A stretch of 38,995 nucleotides of DNA from Chara braunii (lineage: Eukaryota > Streptophyta > Charophyceae > Charales > Characeae). Shown in pieces: positions 1 to 10,647 of the stretch. The position numbers were made by a program, and so were the translations under genes. Numbering within the stretch: the stretch's first letter is position 1; every line of letters starts with the position of its first letter. The stretch lies in the NCBI GenBank assembly GCA_003427395.1, contig BFEA01000217.1, forward strand, positions 1,567,488 to 1,606,482. The letters are read 5' to 3'. The notes below the pieces were generated by a model, which saw nothing but the letters and a program-made list of their open reading frames with translations, ran no database searches and was not told the DNA's origin.

Positions 1-23
1 TAAGTACAAATATCATTATAAGC

Positions 24-214
24 AATGGCCCTAAGTGAAGGCCTAGGTACAAATATCATTTCAAACAATGAATATGACCCTAAGTGAAGGTCATAATCAA
101 TCATAAGCCAAAAACAAAAGACTCTAAGTCAAAGTCATATGAATCACAATTTTGAAGAATTTAGACGAAATGACAATTTTTTAAAGTTAACGATTAGGCC
201 ATAAGTCAAAGTCT
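24..214. repeat. Short hairpin repeats with conserved loop CTAAGTGAA (first cluster)
   Basis: Four copies of a 9-nt word, CTAAGTGAA or close variants, each flanked by arms that pair but differ between copies. Copy 1 has GGCC/GGCC (27-30 and 40-43). Copy 2 has ATGACC/GGTCAT (74-79 and 89-94). Copy 3 has GACT/AGTC (120-123 and 133-136) around CTAAGTCAA. Copy 4 (196-214) is weaker, with one G-T and one C-A pair. Similar text (TACAAATATCATT) lies between copies, so this is a degenerate tandem family. The same family recurs at 11645-11765. Function is unknown; the changing but matching arms are seen directly. Confidence 0.7.
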
Positions 215-793
215 TAAGTACGACTATCATTTCCAAAATACAAATTTCATCACCTATGAAAATAACCTTCACTATAAAAAATTACATATGTTATATGTTT
301 AGACAATACATCTTGACTAACAAATGAATGTCAAACAATTTGTGTTTTGTTTTCATGTGTTGCAAATTATTGGTATTTCATTATTAAAAATAAAAATTTT
401 AAACTTCTGACGAAATGGCTACAAGTCAAGAGTCGACATCAATAAACAATGATACGACGACACAAATAAATGATTGGGAAAATGATATGCAACAATCATC
501 TTCTTATCACAAATCAAATATGAAGCTACATGATACGGTGACACAAATAAATGATTGAGAAACTTTCGCAATCAATTTTTGCATAGACAAATGGAATTAC
601 AATAATTTTTTTAAATCAAATAAGAAGAGCAAAAAAACATATAATTCATTAATACAAAACTTTTTTCACTCTTCTGTAGATGTAATAATAATTAAAAAAT
701 GAAAAATTAAAAAATAATTTTAAAAATATTAATTTTTATAATTAGTAGATAATAACAATATCGAAGATTATGAAAGTATTAGTACTTTACTTA
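215..793. other. AT-rich stretch with no recognised gene
   Basis: Very AT-rich sequence with homopolymer runs. A short near-duplicate, 'gatacg(a/g)(c/t)gacacaaataaatgattg', occurs near 451-475 and 533-558. I see no credible coding frame, RNA gene or element terminus. Confidence 0.5.
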
Positions 794-1649
794 AACCACC
801 AGTACCTCCGAGCCTGTTTGTGTCGACCCTGATTTTCACTGCGCTCCGAGTTTTGCCGACCCTGGGCCCCACTCCATTTCTTCATGCTACTCTCATGGGA
901 AGAAGAAAAAAAAAAAAAAATGAAGAAAAGTTGTGGCCGTGAAAACTCACAAAACAAGAAAAAGAAACAAAGCTCTGGACGTGATTGCAGCTGTATACAT
1001 TATCGGAACTGTTAGTGTGAGGGTGCCCTCAGTGAGGGTATCTCAGTCCCGTGGCCAAGTTATCAGATTCCAGAAACTCAAAAACAAAAAACAACAGACA
1101 GGAACACGGATTTCCCGGTGAAAATGGCAAGCTACATTCCCGTAAGAGTCAGTGTGATCAGGGTTACAATCCTCTGAGGGAACACGGCTCGAACAAATCA
1201 CGGATTCAGATTGTCAGATTCCATAAAAAGAAAACAATAAAAAAAAAAATGAAAACACGGATTCGGCCTTGAAAACGGCTGGATACATCAGGGTTACAAT
1301 CATCTGAGGAAACACACCAAGCGCAAATCACAGATTCAACTCTGCCTTGTTGGCAGGGGACACATAACAAACAAAAGAGAAAAAAAAAAAAAAAAAAAAA
1401 ACAAGTTCAGAATGTGACCGTCTTTGTTGTAAGATGCATTCAAGACTATGAGCATGGCCTCCTAGACTACCCTACCCGGCATCATTGCAGTACAAAGGCC
1501 TTTTTTTTTTTTCATTTTCTTTTCGTGCACGGCAAAAGAAAACTACGATTTTTGGGACATCGCCGACCCTATGTCCGAACCCCGAAAACTTCGGGTACTG
1601 GCCCGGACAACGTAATTTCCCAACACTGGCGGAGGTACTGGTGGTTTAA
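794..1649. mobile_element. Non-autonomous TIR element, TTAA-flanked, ~0.85 kb
   Basis: The ends are perfect inverted repeats: TTAAACCACCAGTACCTCCG at 791-810 matches CGGAGGTACTGGTGGTTTAA at 1630-1649. If the TIR starts at ACCACCAGTAC, the flanking sequence is TTAA on both sides, consistent with a TTAA or TTA target duplication. The interior has no transposase. It holds poly(A) and poly(T) runs and two tandem copies of a ~130-150 bp unit. The subterminal right end resembles that of the shorter element at 6711-6894, so they are one family. The superfamily is undecided: piggyBac-like (TTAA) or PIF/Harbinger-like (TTA). Confidence 0.75.
1058..1340. repeat. Two tandem units inside the TIR element
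   Basis: Two diverged copies of about 130-150 bp lie head to tail. Each contains 'atcagattcca', an A-rich tract, 'acacggatt', then 'catcagggttacaatc' and 'caaatcac(g/a)gattca' (compare 1152-1208 with 1283-1340). This internal duplication adds length to the element. No coding potential is seen. Confidence 0.6.
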
Positions 1650-1796
1650 TCAGTTTTATTTCACAATTTTTTTTTTTCCTTTTACAACCGCAATATTTTC
1701 CAACTGTCTAGCGCTTTATAATTACAACATGTTTATGTAAGTACATCAATTATTAGTAAGTTTTTTTTTATCCCCCCTCTCTCTCTATCTATTTAT

Positions 1797-1836
<40 letters not shown>

Positions 1837-2028
1837 TCTATCTATCCAATTTTTTTAATTTTTATTTTTTCGATTGTATCTATCTATCCATCTATCTTTC
1901 TCTTTCCTTAACTTTTTAAATTTTTATTTTTTATTTTTTTTTCTCTTTTCTTAAAACATAGAAATAACTTTATACTTGTTTCTGATAAAGTTTTTAAATA
2001 ATTGTTTGTTGTAAAACAACAACTTCCA
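1650..2028. repeat. T-rich region with (CTAT)n microsatellite
   Basis: T-rich low-complexity sequence with a (CTAT)n tract at about 1786-1850 and a shorter one near 1874-1898. No gene is seen. It separates the TIR element from the first Helitron-like coding frame. Confidence 0.8.
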
Positions 2029-4900
2029 ATGGAGCAGAAGATTGATGCAAATATGAAGAATCAAGAGCAATGATTACAACGAAAGCGAGATTGAGAAATA
2101 ACTCGGCGACAAAACCAAACGGAGCATCAACGTTGTAATCGAATGGAAAAAGACGTTGAGCAACACAAAGAGGCACGGAAAGAAAAAAAAAAAAAAAAAA
2201 AAACTATCAGTTGAAAAAAACAAATACATTATCAAAATTATTATTCAATGTCACATCAATAACTGAAAAACCAAAATTTGAAGCAAAATTAAACACTTTT
2301 CATAAAAAACAAATTCGCTTAAAAAAACTTGCAAGAATGCATGGCAATCAAACAACAAAAAATAATAAGATATTAAATAATAAAAATAATTCGTCAAAAA
2401 TAAAACATACAAGATTAAAGACAATCGCAAATACACAAAATTTACAAAATTGTAAAAATTATAAAGCATTTCAAAATATTGATTATGAAAAAATCAAAAG
2501 AGAAATATTAAATATATTACAAGAAGAAATGAGTTTCGAAGGTTTACAAGAATCTGTTTGTTGTATATGTAATGAACTTGAACTTAAAAATATTATGATT
2601 GTACTGAATTTAGTAAACAATTTATTAACTTATTACTTTTAAAAAAAATAATAATATAAACGAAAAAAATAAATAAATTGAATTTGATATTTGTGACAAT
2701 TGTAAAAAATCATTAGTCGATAGTAAAAAAGGTCAAGGTAGTTTGACAAAATTTGCAATCGCGAATCATTTTTTTATAGCGGAATTACCTAAATTTATAC
2801 CACAACCTACATGACATGAATTAGTTATGACAAATATAATTACTTTTATAGCACAAACAAGAGTCTTACGAGGTGGTTTACACCGAGCTATTAGATCTCG
2901 CTTACTTCTATTTGATGCAATTTCAGGACCACCGACAACATTACTACCCAGATAAATTAATACTGATAATTTTTAAAGAATCATTTTAACGAGTTCATTC
3001 ACTGAACCACAAGTTACACAAATTTGAAAAAAAACATTCAATTCGTCATTATGTTGTTCGCCAACTATTACAATTTTATAAAAACAATAAATATTATAAA
3101 CATTTACCAATAGATGAAAATAAAATCAATATTTTAGAAAAAAACAACGGAGAATTTATATCCACAACAGTTTGCAATCTCACAAAAGATAAAATAGATT
3201 TAGTAGATAAAATGGAAAACGAAGAACACTCAATTGCAAAAACAATAGATTCAACAGACGAATAAATTTATATAGAAAAAACACAATTGTTTACAAAAAC
3301 AATCACCTCAACAATGAATATGACAACAAAAGAAATTATTGACAATAAAGAAAAAATAAATATTGAATCTCAAACTTATGTTATTCAATCATTGACTAAA
3401 TTCAGTAACACATTCGATATCGATATTGAAGCAAAAATGTTTCCTCTCCTTTTCCATATAGCCGTGGACACATAGGAGAATCTTATAGACGTATTCTAGT
3501 TTCGAAATTTGAATGCATAAAACGTTATTGTCTCTTAAGTCATCGAAAATTTGCAAGAAAATTATACTTCACTTTAGTTATGCTCGATAAAGAAGTTATT
3601 CAACGTGGTTATACCATATCTCACATCACATGCACAACCAATCCACAAATACAACAACCTATAACAAATATATCTCGAAAAGATTTAGAAATAGTTTTAG
3701 AAAACAAACAACGAAGATTATGTGGTCATGACCCCCTCCCAGTCAATGACGCTGCACAAAAATTATTACATCATGTTGAATATGCTTCATCTTATGTTTG
3801 CGGCAGCAATGCAGAACGACGAATGCATCGTCAAGAAGCTTTTGCAATATAGGATAGATTTGGTCAACCTACAATATTCCTAACATTGACTCCTAACACA
3901 GAAATAACTTTTATAATAGCCACATAGACAACCACCAACCATAAAACCTGGGCTATTTGGATATATCGATGCTTACTACGAAATGATTGAAACTCAAGGA
4001 CGTGGTAGATTACATTTACATTGTCTTCTTTGGGTAAAAAATGCACCAACAACAACTGTATAATATGAAAAATATATAAAAGACAATTATGCATTAACAC
4101 AAATATTTATCTATATAGACAAATATAGTTAAAATAAATTTACCAATTGATGTAAATACTGTACCTTGTCCTCAATGTAATAATGTAGCAAGTTTTCGAA
4201 CAATTGTTATGCCACTATTTACACTTAAAACACCTTTTCGAAAAAATCAACAAGACTATACTCCAACAGAACCAACAATAGCAAAGTGCAAATATTGTAA
4301 TCAAGAAATAAGTACACAATACTTAGCACGTTCAACATTGCTCCAAACATCGAAACATAAAACTCCGACTATATATCAAGAAAAAAATCCGGCAAAAACT
4401 TTTTATATCCACCATATAAATAATCCAATTTTTAAACACCAACTTCATCAATATCTATTAAATATGCCAAAAAGTTTACAACAACTAAGCAATGATGGAA
4501 ATAACATAAAACATAATAAAATAACATTAATTCTTCTAACTTAAACTCACAATTGGACACACACTCCTTCATGTTTCAAAAAGTCACGTGTCACTGAAAA
4601 CTCAAAAAGTAGTCGACATTTATACCCTCGTACACGTGTTGAAAAAACAATAATGAAAAACGATGGAATACAAATGTGTCGACCATTCGGACATGAATAT
4701 ATAAATGGTTTTAACGACATTATACCATCTACATTCAAAGCAAATCATGATATACAAATTTTGATAGAGGGATAAGAAAATGCCGAAAGATTTTTTTACA
4801 TAACTTGTTATATAGCAAAAATATCAACATCAAGTCGACAGCAATACGACTCTCGCTCTTGCTGCGTTTGATGCTCGGATACAACGAGAAAACGAACAAA
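2029..4900 (+). pseudogene. Helitron Rep (HUH, two-Tyr) nuclease region, degraded
   Basis: The N-terminus from ATG 2029 is Arg/Gln-rich, with TGA at likely Arg codons. A cysteine motif (VCCIC) follows near 2556-2570. A conserved N-terminal Helitron-associated block covers about 2690-2955 (LPKFIPQ, GGLHRAIRSR), possibly the DUF6570-like domain. Rep motif 1 is DRFGQPTIFLTLTP at 3853-3894. The HUH motif is in GRLHLHCLLWV, with the two His codons at 4013-4015 and 4019-4021. A Cys-pair segment (CPQC, CKYC) lies at 4168-4296. The block THTPSCFKKSR (4558-4590) leads to the tyrosine motif YITCY, with Tyr codons at 4797-4799 and 4809-4811. In Helitrons, Rep nicks and joins single-stranded DNA during rolling-circle transposition. 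Catalytic residues survive, but stops (for example 3262, 3850, 4060, 4771) and frameshifts (near 3930 and 4130) prevent expression. Confidence 0.88.
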
Positions 4901-5668
4901 AAAAAAACGAACAACTTACAAACGAAACACAAACAAAATGACAGATTTCATCACAAGTTTACACATTAACAAACAAACAAGAAATTGTTGCACCGCTTTG
5001 TGCATTATATATTTTATGACATAGTTGTGCACAGGGTTGCCAGGCCGAACGTACGGAGGCCTCTAAGCTGACCCACGAACGTTCGGGCATTCGGGTCCCC
5101 GTACGGGGCCTGAACTCGAAGGGGTTCGGACCCCGCCAAAAATTATTTTGGTACCAAAAAATTATTATTTTTTTCTAAATTTTGTTTTGTGAGTTATTGG
5201 TTATGTAAGCTATCTGCCTGTAAATGCATTCTGTGAGATAAAAAAATAATGAAAAATCGGCCAAGATGATGGTGTCAAAACTTGCTTGCCCACTTACCAA
5301 TTTGTTTTTCTTCTCTTTTCACTTTTTGTTTTCCTTTTATTTCAGGGCATGAAAAAAATTATTATTTTTTCAAACTTTATTTATAGGTTTTATATTATGT
5401 AAGAAATATATGTATAAACTTTCATGGCATTTGACAACGCCAAACAAAAATAAAAAATCGCCAAAGATGGCGATGTCAAAAACGTTCGTGCCTATGCAAT
5501 AATTTCATTCTGGTTTTATTTTTTTTATTTTCAGTAATATTATTTATTTTTCGTATTTGATTTGTATTTTAAATTTGGTAACGAATTTGGATGTATTGTT
5601 GAGGCAAAAGTTGTTTAGTTTATTCTACTACATCATATATATTTTTTTCAGAATGTTTGGAAACTGTG

Positions 5669-5699
<31 letters not shown>

Positions 5700-6690
5700 G
5701 GGTCCGCGTTTGGCCGAACGTCCGAACGTGTTGAGAGGGGGTCCCGAATGTTCGGGCGTTCGGGTTCGGCTGTTCGGCCCGTCCCGAACGCGGGCAACCT
5801 TGGTTGTGCATATAAAAGTCATTAATTAAAAAAAATACTTATTAAACAAATGTTAAAACAATTATTGAAAGAAACAGAAATAATTTGTACGATTGAAAAA
5901 CAACAAAACACGTACATTGTAAATCGTCCACTAGATGATTATATCTATAGAAAACAAAAATTATCAAATCTTTTTTTATATGAATTCTCAATGCTACATT
6001 TTCATGCCAACCGAACGGCGAGTACATCAAAAGAACGTTTGTTTTTAAAAGAACACACAAATATGAAAAACAATGTATATGACATCATAAATATCTATAT
6101 ATTCCAATAATACCACATAATTCTAGAATATCGGATTTCCAAAAATGTGAACCTGGAGATGAAAAAAATAAACATGCTCAAACAACTTTACTTCTTTTTA
6201 ATCCATTCAGAAAAATAGAAGATTTAATAAAATTCAATCAAACATGGTTTAAAGAATTTGAAAATTTCAAAACACAAATGTTCGTTTTTATATTACAAAT
6301 ATACAACAACATGTAAGATTTTCATATTGTCAGAACAAAAGTTTCAGAAGCACGAATCAATCGCTTATTAAAAAAAAAAAAAACTGAAAACGATGAAAAT
6401 ACTGATAGCGACAACAATTCAAACGATAGCGACTGTGAATTACTAATAGATAACGCAACAAAAGATAAAAAATATGATTTATTTCATAATATCAACAATA
6501 AAGATCTTTTTAACGATTCTGAAACAATATACACAACCAATGATTAAAACAATCTGTTAATATGTCCAACAACAATTATATCAGATGATGAAGTAAATGA
6601 AGCATTAAAAAAAGCAAATATTATGCACAAAACTGTCATATTAACAACAAATAAATATAAAAATATAGTCAATTTTATTGAAATAATTAA
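4901..6690 (+). pseudogene. Helitron Rep-helicase linker region, split by a hAT insertion
   Basis: The frame runs through NKQEIVAPLCALYIL into the hAT element and resumes after it at about 5811, matching the Helitron block normally written QEIS-P-(x)n-LLG-(x)n-SH. Beyond the insertion, IVNRPLDDYIYR (5917-5952) and TTLLLFNPFRKIEDL (about 6183-6230) match the region before the helicase, which in relatives reads like L-LFKPWR-x-x-x-DL. An acidic, Asn/Asp-rich stretch follows at about 6391-6545, then ISDDEVNEALKKANI at about 6580-6624. Stops include TAA at 6314 and 6545. The low-complexity acidic linker suggests it was already flexible in the living protein. Confidence 0.75.
5024..5810. mobile_element. 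Non-autonomous hAT element with 8-bp target-site duplication
   Basis: The element spans 5032-5802 (771 bp). It starts CAGGGTTGCCAGGCCGAACG, and its other end reads CAAGGTTGCCCGCGTTCGGG in reverse complement. It is flanked on both sides by the 8-mer GTTGTGCA (5024-5031 and 5803-5810). An 8-bp duplication and CA(A/G)GG termini are diagnostic of the hAT superfamily. The subterminal 80-100 bp are GC-rich with repeated TTCGG/CGAAC words, likely transposase-binding repeats. The interior is AT-rich with two similar segments (5257-5280 and 5457-5480) and a long T run. There is no transposase frame. Removing it rejoins the Helitron protein homology, so it landed after the Helitron. Confidence 0.9.
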
Positions 6691-6710
6691 AAAAAAAATT
6701 GAATTACACA

Positions 6711-6894
6711 TTAACCACCAGTACCGTTGACGGTTCCAAAATACTCGGCCTTCGACCTTTCAAGACGCCAAAACGAAACGACGACCGCCGATCGGATTTA
6801 TCAACGGCAGCCGTTGTCGGGCGCGGCCTCCTAAAAGTTCGGGTACTAGTCAGTACCACGTTCAAAATAGGCTCGGAAGTACTGGTGGTTTAAA
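6711..6894. mobile_element. Short TIR element (MITE), TTA(A)-flanked, inside the Helitron
   Basis: The ends ACCACCAGTAC and GTACTGGTGGT are inverted repeats, with TTA on each side. The sequence is GC-rich compared with the AT-rich Helitron around it, so the edges are sharp. The right ~55 bp (TTCGGGTACT up to the end) resemble the right end of the 794-1649 element, showing they belong to one family. It is about 184 bp with no coding capacity. Confidence 0.75.
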
Positions 6895-6899
6895 TCGAA

Positions 6900-8420
6900 T
6901 TCTCAAACAAATATTAACGAAAATAATTATTTACATATTGAATATGAAAAACATATAAAAGAAACAAAAGTAACACTTCTTCAAAACGCTCTTGAACCAA
7001 AACAAATGAAATATCCAAAAAATCATGAAAAGTATACAGAAACAAATAAAGACATAAAAGATTACCCATGAATCTCAGACATATCACAAAAATGCAAACT
7101 TACGAAACAACAGCATACAACATCTGCATTAGTCGCAAAATCATTATTACTAACTTGGCATTATTACTTACAGATAAAGTCAGTATGCTAGGCAAAAAAA
7201 TGTTTGTACAAATAGATTACACACTTAGAAAAGTGCGACAAATTGATTTGTCATTTGGTCGTTTGAATATGCTTTGTTTAGGAGATCATTTCCAAATGTC
7301 ACCTGTCAAAGGAATTCCATTATATAAAAAACCATCTCTTGAATTAAAAGTCAAACCATATGATGTTGTAGCTTATGACTTGTGGTTATTATTTAAAACA
7401 ATGGTAATATTAAACAAAAACATTCGATTTAAAACAGATTCCGAATAGGGAAAAGGATGCAATAATGCTAGAAAAAAATTGTGGATAAAGAATGGGTTAC
7501 AAAAAAATGGTTAAAAGAACAAGAAAGCAAACATAACACAATGAAATAATACCAACAACTCCAATATATGTCACTCCGGACAATGATACACGTACTGCAC
7601 TTATTCGTACATACACACAAAACGTAAGTCCAAATCTTCCCAAAAACCATTACCCAATCCGAATCTTAGCAAATTTTGGAAAAACTCTCCAATACAAAAC
7701 CAATGACGATATAAAATGTATAATATCACTTTCAGATAACAACGTAAATCGATATCCACCATATATTGATTTAATACTAGGCATGCCAATGATGTTTACA
7801 CAAAATATCGATTCAAAAAAAAGCATGGCAAATGAAACTTTTGCATATTTACACTCCATACAATTCAATAAGTCAACTAAATTTACTCATGTGAATGATA
7901 TTGGATCAAATACAATAGTTATAGTATCAAATCAACAACCAGATATAGCACTGTTCAACTTCCTTCAGAACAACTATTCGAAAAACTACCTATACAAAAT
8001 ACAAATTTACCTAATATTATTTATTCAGTTTTAATATCAAAATCTAAACAACAATCTCAATTTTTTGTACCTAAATATTTGAGCAATCAACCTATAACAT
8101 GTACCTTATGTCCATCACAATTCTCATTCGTATGTGCAGTTGCCACAACATTTTATAAGTATAAGGAGAAACATTAACATCCTTAATAATTGTTGATTCA
8201 TTCTCAAAATCAACCAACAAAAATAATAAACATAATGTACCAGAACAAGGATATATTTTAGTTTCTAGAGTTGTTAACAGAAAAACATTAGCAATATTAA
8301 AAACATTCACTAATAATTTATCATCGTTTTTTAAACCTGACATTTCAATCATTGAAAAACATAAAAGATTATATGAACTCGCAAACAAATTATTAGAAAG
8401 ACAATATATAATTCAAATGT
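6900..8420 (+). pseudogene. Helitron Pif1-type helicase domain, P-loop deleted
   Basis: The helicase begins with the Q-motif region (CKLTKQQHTTSALVAKSLLL, about 7095-7154). It passes almost at once into the Walker B block LLTDKVSMLGK, where the expected DE is DK. The 60-80 residues that normally carry the Walker A GKT/GKS motif are absent in all three frames. Motif III is intact as CLGDHFQMSPV (7276-7308). C-terminal motifs follow: LGMPMMFTQN (about 7777-7806), a segment equivalent to the one before motif V (about 8075-8170) and YILVSRV (about 8253-8273), equivalent to Pif1 motif VI. In a living Helitron this domain unwinds the donor strand behind the nick. The deletion plus stops (TGA near 7069, TAG at 7446) make it inactive. 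Confidence 0.85.
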
Positions 8421-8544
8421 TTGATGAAACATTACAAAAACATCAAACATATACTTCAGAGTTAACAACTAACAATGACTATAACACCATATCTCCATTA
8501 AAAACCACAAGTAATACAGAAAAAAGAATTCACAAAACAAAATA

Positions 8545-9243
8545 ACACACACATAGATAATCAACAAAATTCAGACCATTACACACAATTTAAAAATATT
8601 GTCAACGATGAAAAAATATTAATTTGCAAAAACTACTTATTTCACACAAATGCATGGTTAGATAACGATAATATAAACGAATACATGAATTTAATAATGC
8701 AAAACTATAAATTAGTGCTTACAGCAGAGGATTGTTTCTACACATGTTGTATACAGCCAAGTGATTTTACAAAAACACAATAGTACCTTGCAATTAAAAT
8801 GAAAAATAAACCTTTATCCACCTTCCATCATTTTTTTTCCCCATGTCATATCAATGAAAATCATTGGACATTAGAATACATTAATTCACTTCAACCATTC
8901 ATAGGCTATTATGATAGAAAAAAATAAAAAACAAATAATATTTTGAAAAAATATAAAAATGGTTTTTTTAGTCAAACAAATATAACCAACGCAGAATCAC
9001 TTTATATTGACAGTCCTGTTCAATTTAATCAATTTGATTGTGGACTGTTCATTTTACTAATAATACGACATTTATTACTTTCAAATCCACAACATCATGT
9101 TAATGATTTCACTGAAAAAGATATGATATAGTATAGATCTTTCTTGCATAACGAACTACAAACAAACCAACTACAAAAAATATATTCTGACCCACATAAA
9201 CAATATACAGTACAAAAAAAAAAATACAAATTATTAATTAAAT
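8545..9243 (+). pseudogene. Ulp1-like (C48) cysteine protease domain at the Helitron 3' side
   Basis: One continuous frame of about 230 codons is broken only by TAG 8780, TAA 8926 and TAG 9129 before a double TAA at 9241. It shows WLDNDNINEYMNLI (substrate-side block typical of Ulp1/SENP), catalytic His in ENHWTLEYI (His codon 8862-8864), Asp in GYYD (8913-8915), Gln (9021-9023) and Cys in VQFNQFDCGLF (Cys codon 9039-9041). The His-to-Asp distance is 17 codons, as in the canonical Ulp1 fold, and the Q-x5-C spacing fits the oxyanion Gln. It was probably fused to the helicase C-terminus or a second frame of the same element. In Ulp1 families this fold cleaves ubiquitin-like proteins; the role in a transposon is unknown. 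Confidence 0.82.
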
Positions 9244-9606
9244 AATAAATACAATAGAATAACAAACAAATGCATTTCGAATAACATAAAATATTTTAAT
9301 ATTATTTATTTTAAAAAACTTATCAATTAAAAAAAAACAACCAACATAACAAAAAAAAATAAAAATATATAAACTGTCTTTGAAAAGTTTTCGCGACTGT
9401 CCATCTGACTACGTACAAATTCTTGTTACAAATTTTTACTTTGGTAAACTTTCTAACCACTAATAAAAAACAAACCTCTATACTTTCAACTTTGCACAAA
9501 TGGTTTCAACAAACACGTATGCATATTATACTTTATTTATAAAAAAATATAAAAAAAAACTAACATATTTTTTATTGTCTTTTGTTTATTTTATTTGTAT
9601 AGCATC
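9244..9606. other. AT-rich spacer upstream of the small spliced gene
   Basis: The sequence is AT-rich with many stops. It could hold the 3' part of the Helitron and the promoter of the gene at 9607, but I cannot point to a specific TATA box or a Helitron terminus. Confidence 0.4.
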
Positions 9607-10427
9607 ATGAAGTATGGAAAAAGACATACAGAAAGCCAAAACAACCAACACAACAATACTAATACATCGTAAGTATTTATCACTATTTCTTTCAAAAACG
9701 TATTTTATAATTAAAAAAAACGATTAAAATATAAACAATCAAAGTCAGCAGTCCGTACGTACGAAGGTCTTTAAGCCACCTCTGTACGTAAGGGTGTTAA
9801 TGGTCTCATTCAAAGTCCAAACTTAAATCTTTTTTAATAAGTTATCAATTATGTAAAATACACATCCGAACGTCGATTACCTTACAAAAAATAATAAAAC
9901 AACAAAACCCAAAAACAAATTACCAAGAAAAAAAACATATTTATAATTTTATACACATATAACAAATACAAATAACACGTTTACAATTCCATACTTATAT
10001 TCATTACATGTATTCTTTGTTTTACAGGTCTAATATTGAAAAACTCAAGAGGAAACACGATCAAATCGACAAAGACATACAAAAAGTTCGAGATATTTCA
10101 GAAAGAATCCTCACTACAGTTGACAGTTACAAAGACTGGATGGCAGACATACGTGTGACAGGATCAAAGACCGATCTATCAATTCGACAAGAAGACATTA
10201 TTGTGTACACAGAAAAACGAATAACAACACATGGAGATAATATTTTAGATGTCTATTTAGCAGACAGAGATTTATTTAACACATCAACATTCGACAACAT
10301 AATGGATGTATTAGCAAAAAACATTGACAATGCTCGAAAAATGATATTCAAATATCTTAGAAAAACAACAATCTGGCACGTTAAAGAAAACCATCAACCG
10401 CCACCGATTAAAACTTCTTTATATTAA
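9607..10427 (+). CDS. Small two-exon coiled-coil protein gene, intact
   Basis: Exon 1 runs 9607-9668 (ATG, then a Lys/Asn/Gln-rich 20-residue leader). The intron is 9669-10027, with donor TC|GTAAGT and acceptor TTTTACAG|G. Exon 2 runs 10028-10427 to TAA. The split codon TC+G (Ser) keeps the frame, giving about 154 residues with no internal stop. Exon 2 is charged and helical: residues about 24-60 (EKLKRKHDQIDKDIQKV onward) look like a coiled coil, and further Lys/Asp/Ile-rich helices follow. I do not recognise the family. It may be an accessory gene of the Helitron, a captured host gene or an independent gene. Its intactness beside a heavily broken element is notable. The start was chosen because it is the first ATG that splices in frame. 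Confidence 0.5.
9745..9815. repeat. Relic of a hAT subterminal end inside the intron
   Basis: The stretch ACGTACGAAGGTCTTTAAGC and its flanks follow the left end of the hAT element at 5032 (ACGTACGGAGGCCTCTAAGC and beyond) with scattered changes. Only one end is seen, so this is a solo end or strongly eroded copy. Confidence 0.45.
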
Positions 10428-10437
10428 TAAAAAAAAA

Positions 10438-10647
10438 ACAGGTCACAATTACAATGACCTTTTAAACAAAGAAATGTCAATATTTAATACAAAATACAAT
10501 AATCTAACACCGTCATTAGTAATAGCAAATAACACATCACATTCCGTATATCAAGCACCTTCACAAGAAACTCCACAACCACCATCAATACCACCACCAC
10601 CACCACAAACAACAACAACAACAACAACAAAAACAAGGAAAAAATAA
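10438..10647 (+). CDS. Open frame, Pro/Thr-rich tail, possibly third exon of the same gene
   Basis: Directly after AAAAAACAG at 10432-10440 an open frame of about 69 codons encodes an Asn/Tyr/Leu segment, then SQETPQPPSIPPPPP, a run of seven Thr and KTRKK before TAA 10645. It is one base out of frame with exon 2. It could therefore be a third exon reached from an unseen donor, or a frameshifted C-terminus across the A-run at 10428-10437. The composition, helical body then P/T-rich tail then basic end, looks like a natural protein C-terminus. The (CCA)n and (ACA)n repeats mean it may also be just microsatellite. Confidence 0.3.
   Translation, partial: TGHNYNDLLNKEMSIFNTKYNNLTPSLVIANNTSHSVYQAPSQETPQPPSIPPPPPQTTTTTTTKTRKK

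Larger units (their letters stand above)
2029..9243 (+). mobile_element. Decayed autonomous Helitron (Rep, Pif1 helicase, Ulp1-like protease)
   Basis: Over about 7 kb the + strand encodes, in the order expected for Helitrons, an Arg-rich N-terminus, a cysteine-rich N-terminal region, the Rep nuclease, a linker and a Pif1 helicase. A Ulp1-type protease region follows. The frame is broken by many stops and single-base shifts, and by two later insertions (5032-5802 and 6711-6894). The element's termini (5'-TC, and 3' hairpin plus CTRR) could not be identified, so the limits given are those of coding homology only. Base composition is far more AT-rich than the 12-15 kb and 28-30 kb regions. It is clearly non-functional, and no intact relative is in view. 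Confidence 0.9.

Noticed and set aside
2671-9243. Helitron frame read with UAA/UAG as Gln (variant genetic code)
   Set aside because: Reassignment would remove most stops, but several TGA stops and single-base frameshifts remain, and C-to-T decay of CAA/CAG gives the same pattern more simply. The adjacent spliced gene also ends at TAA.
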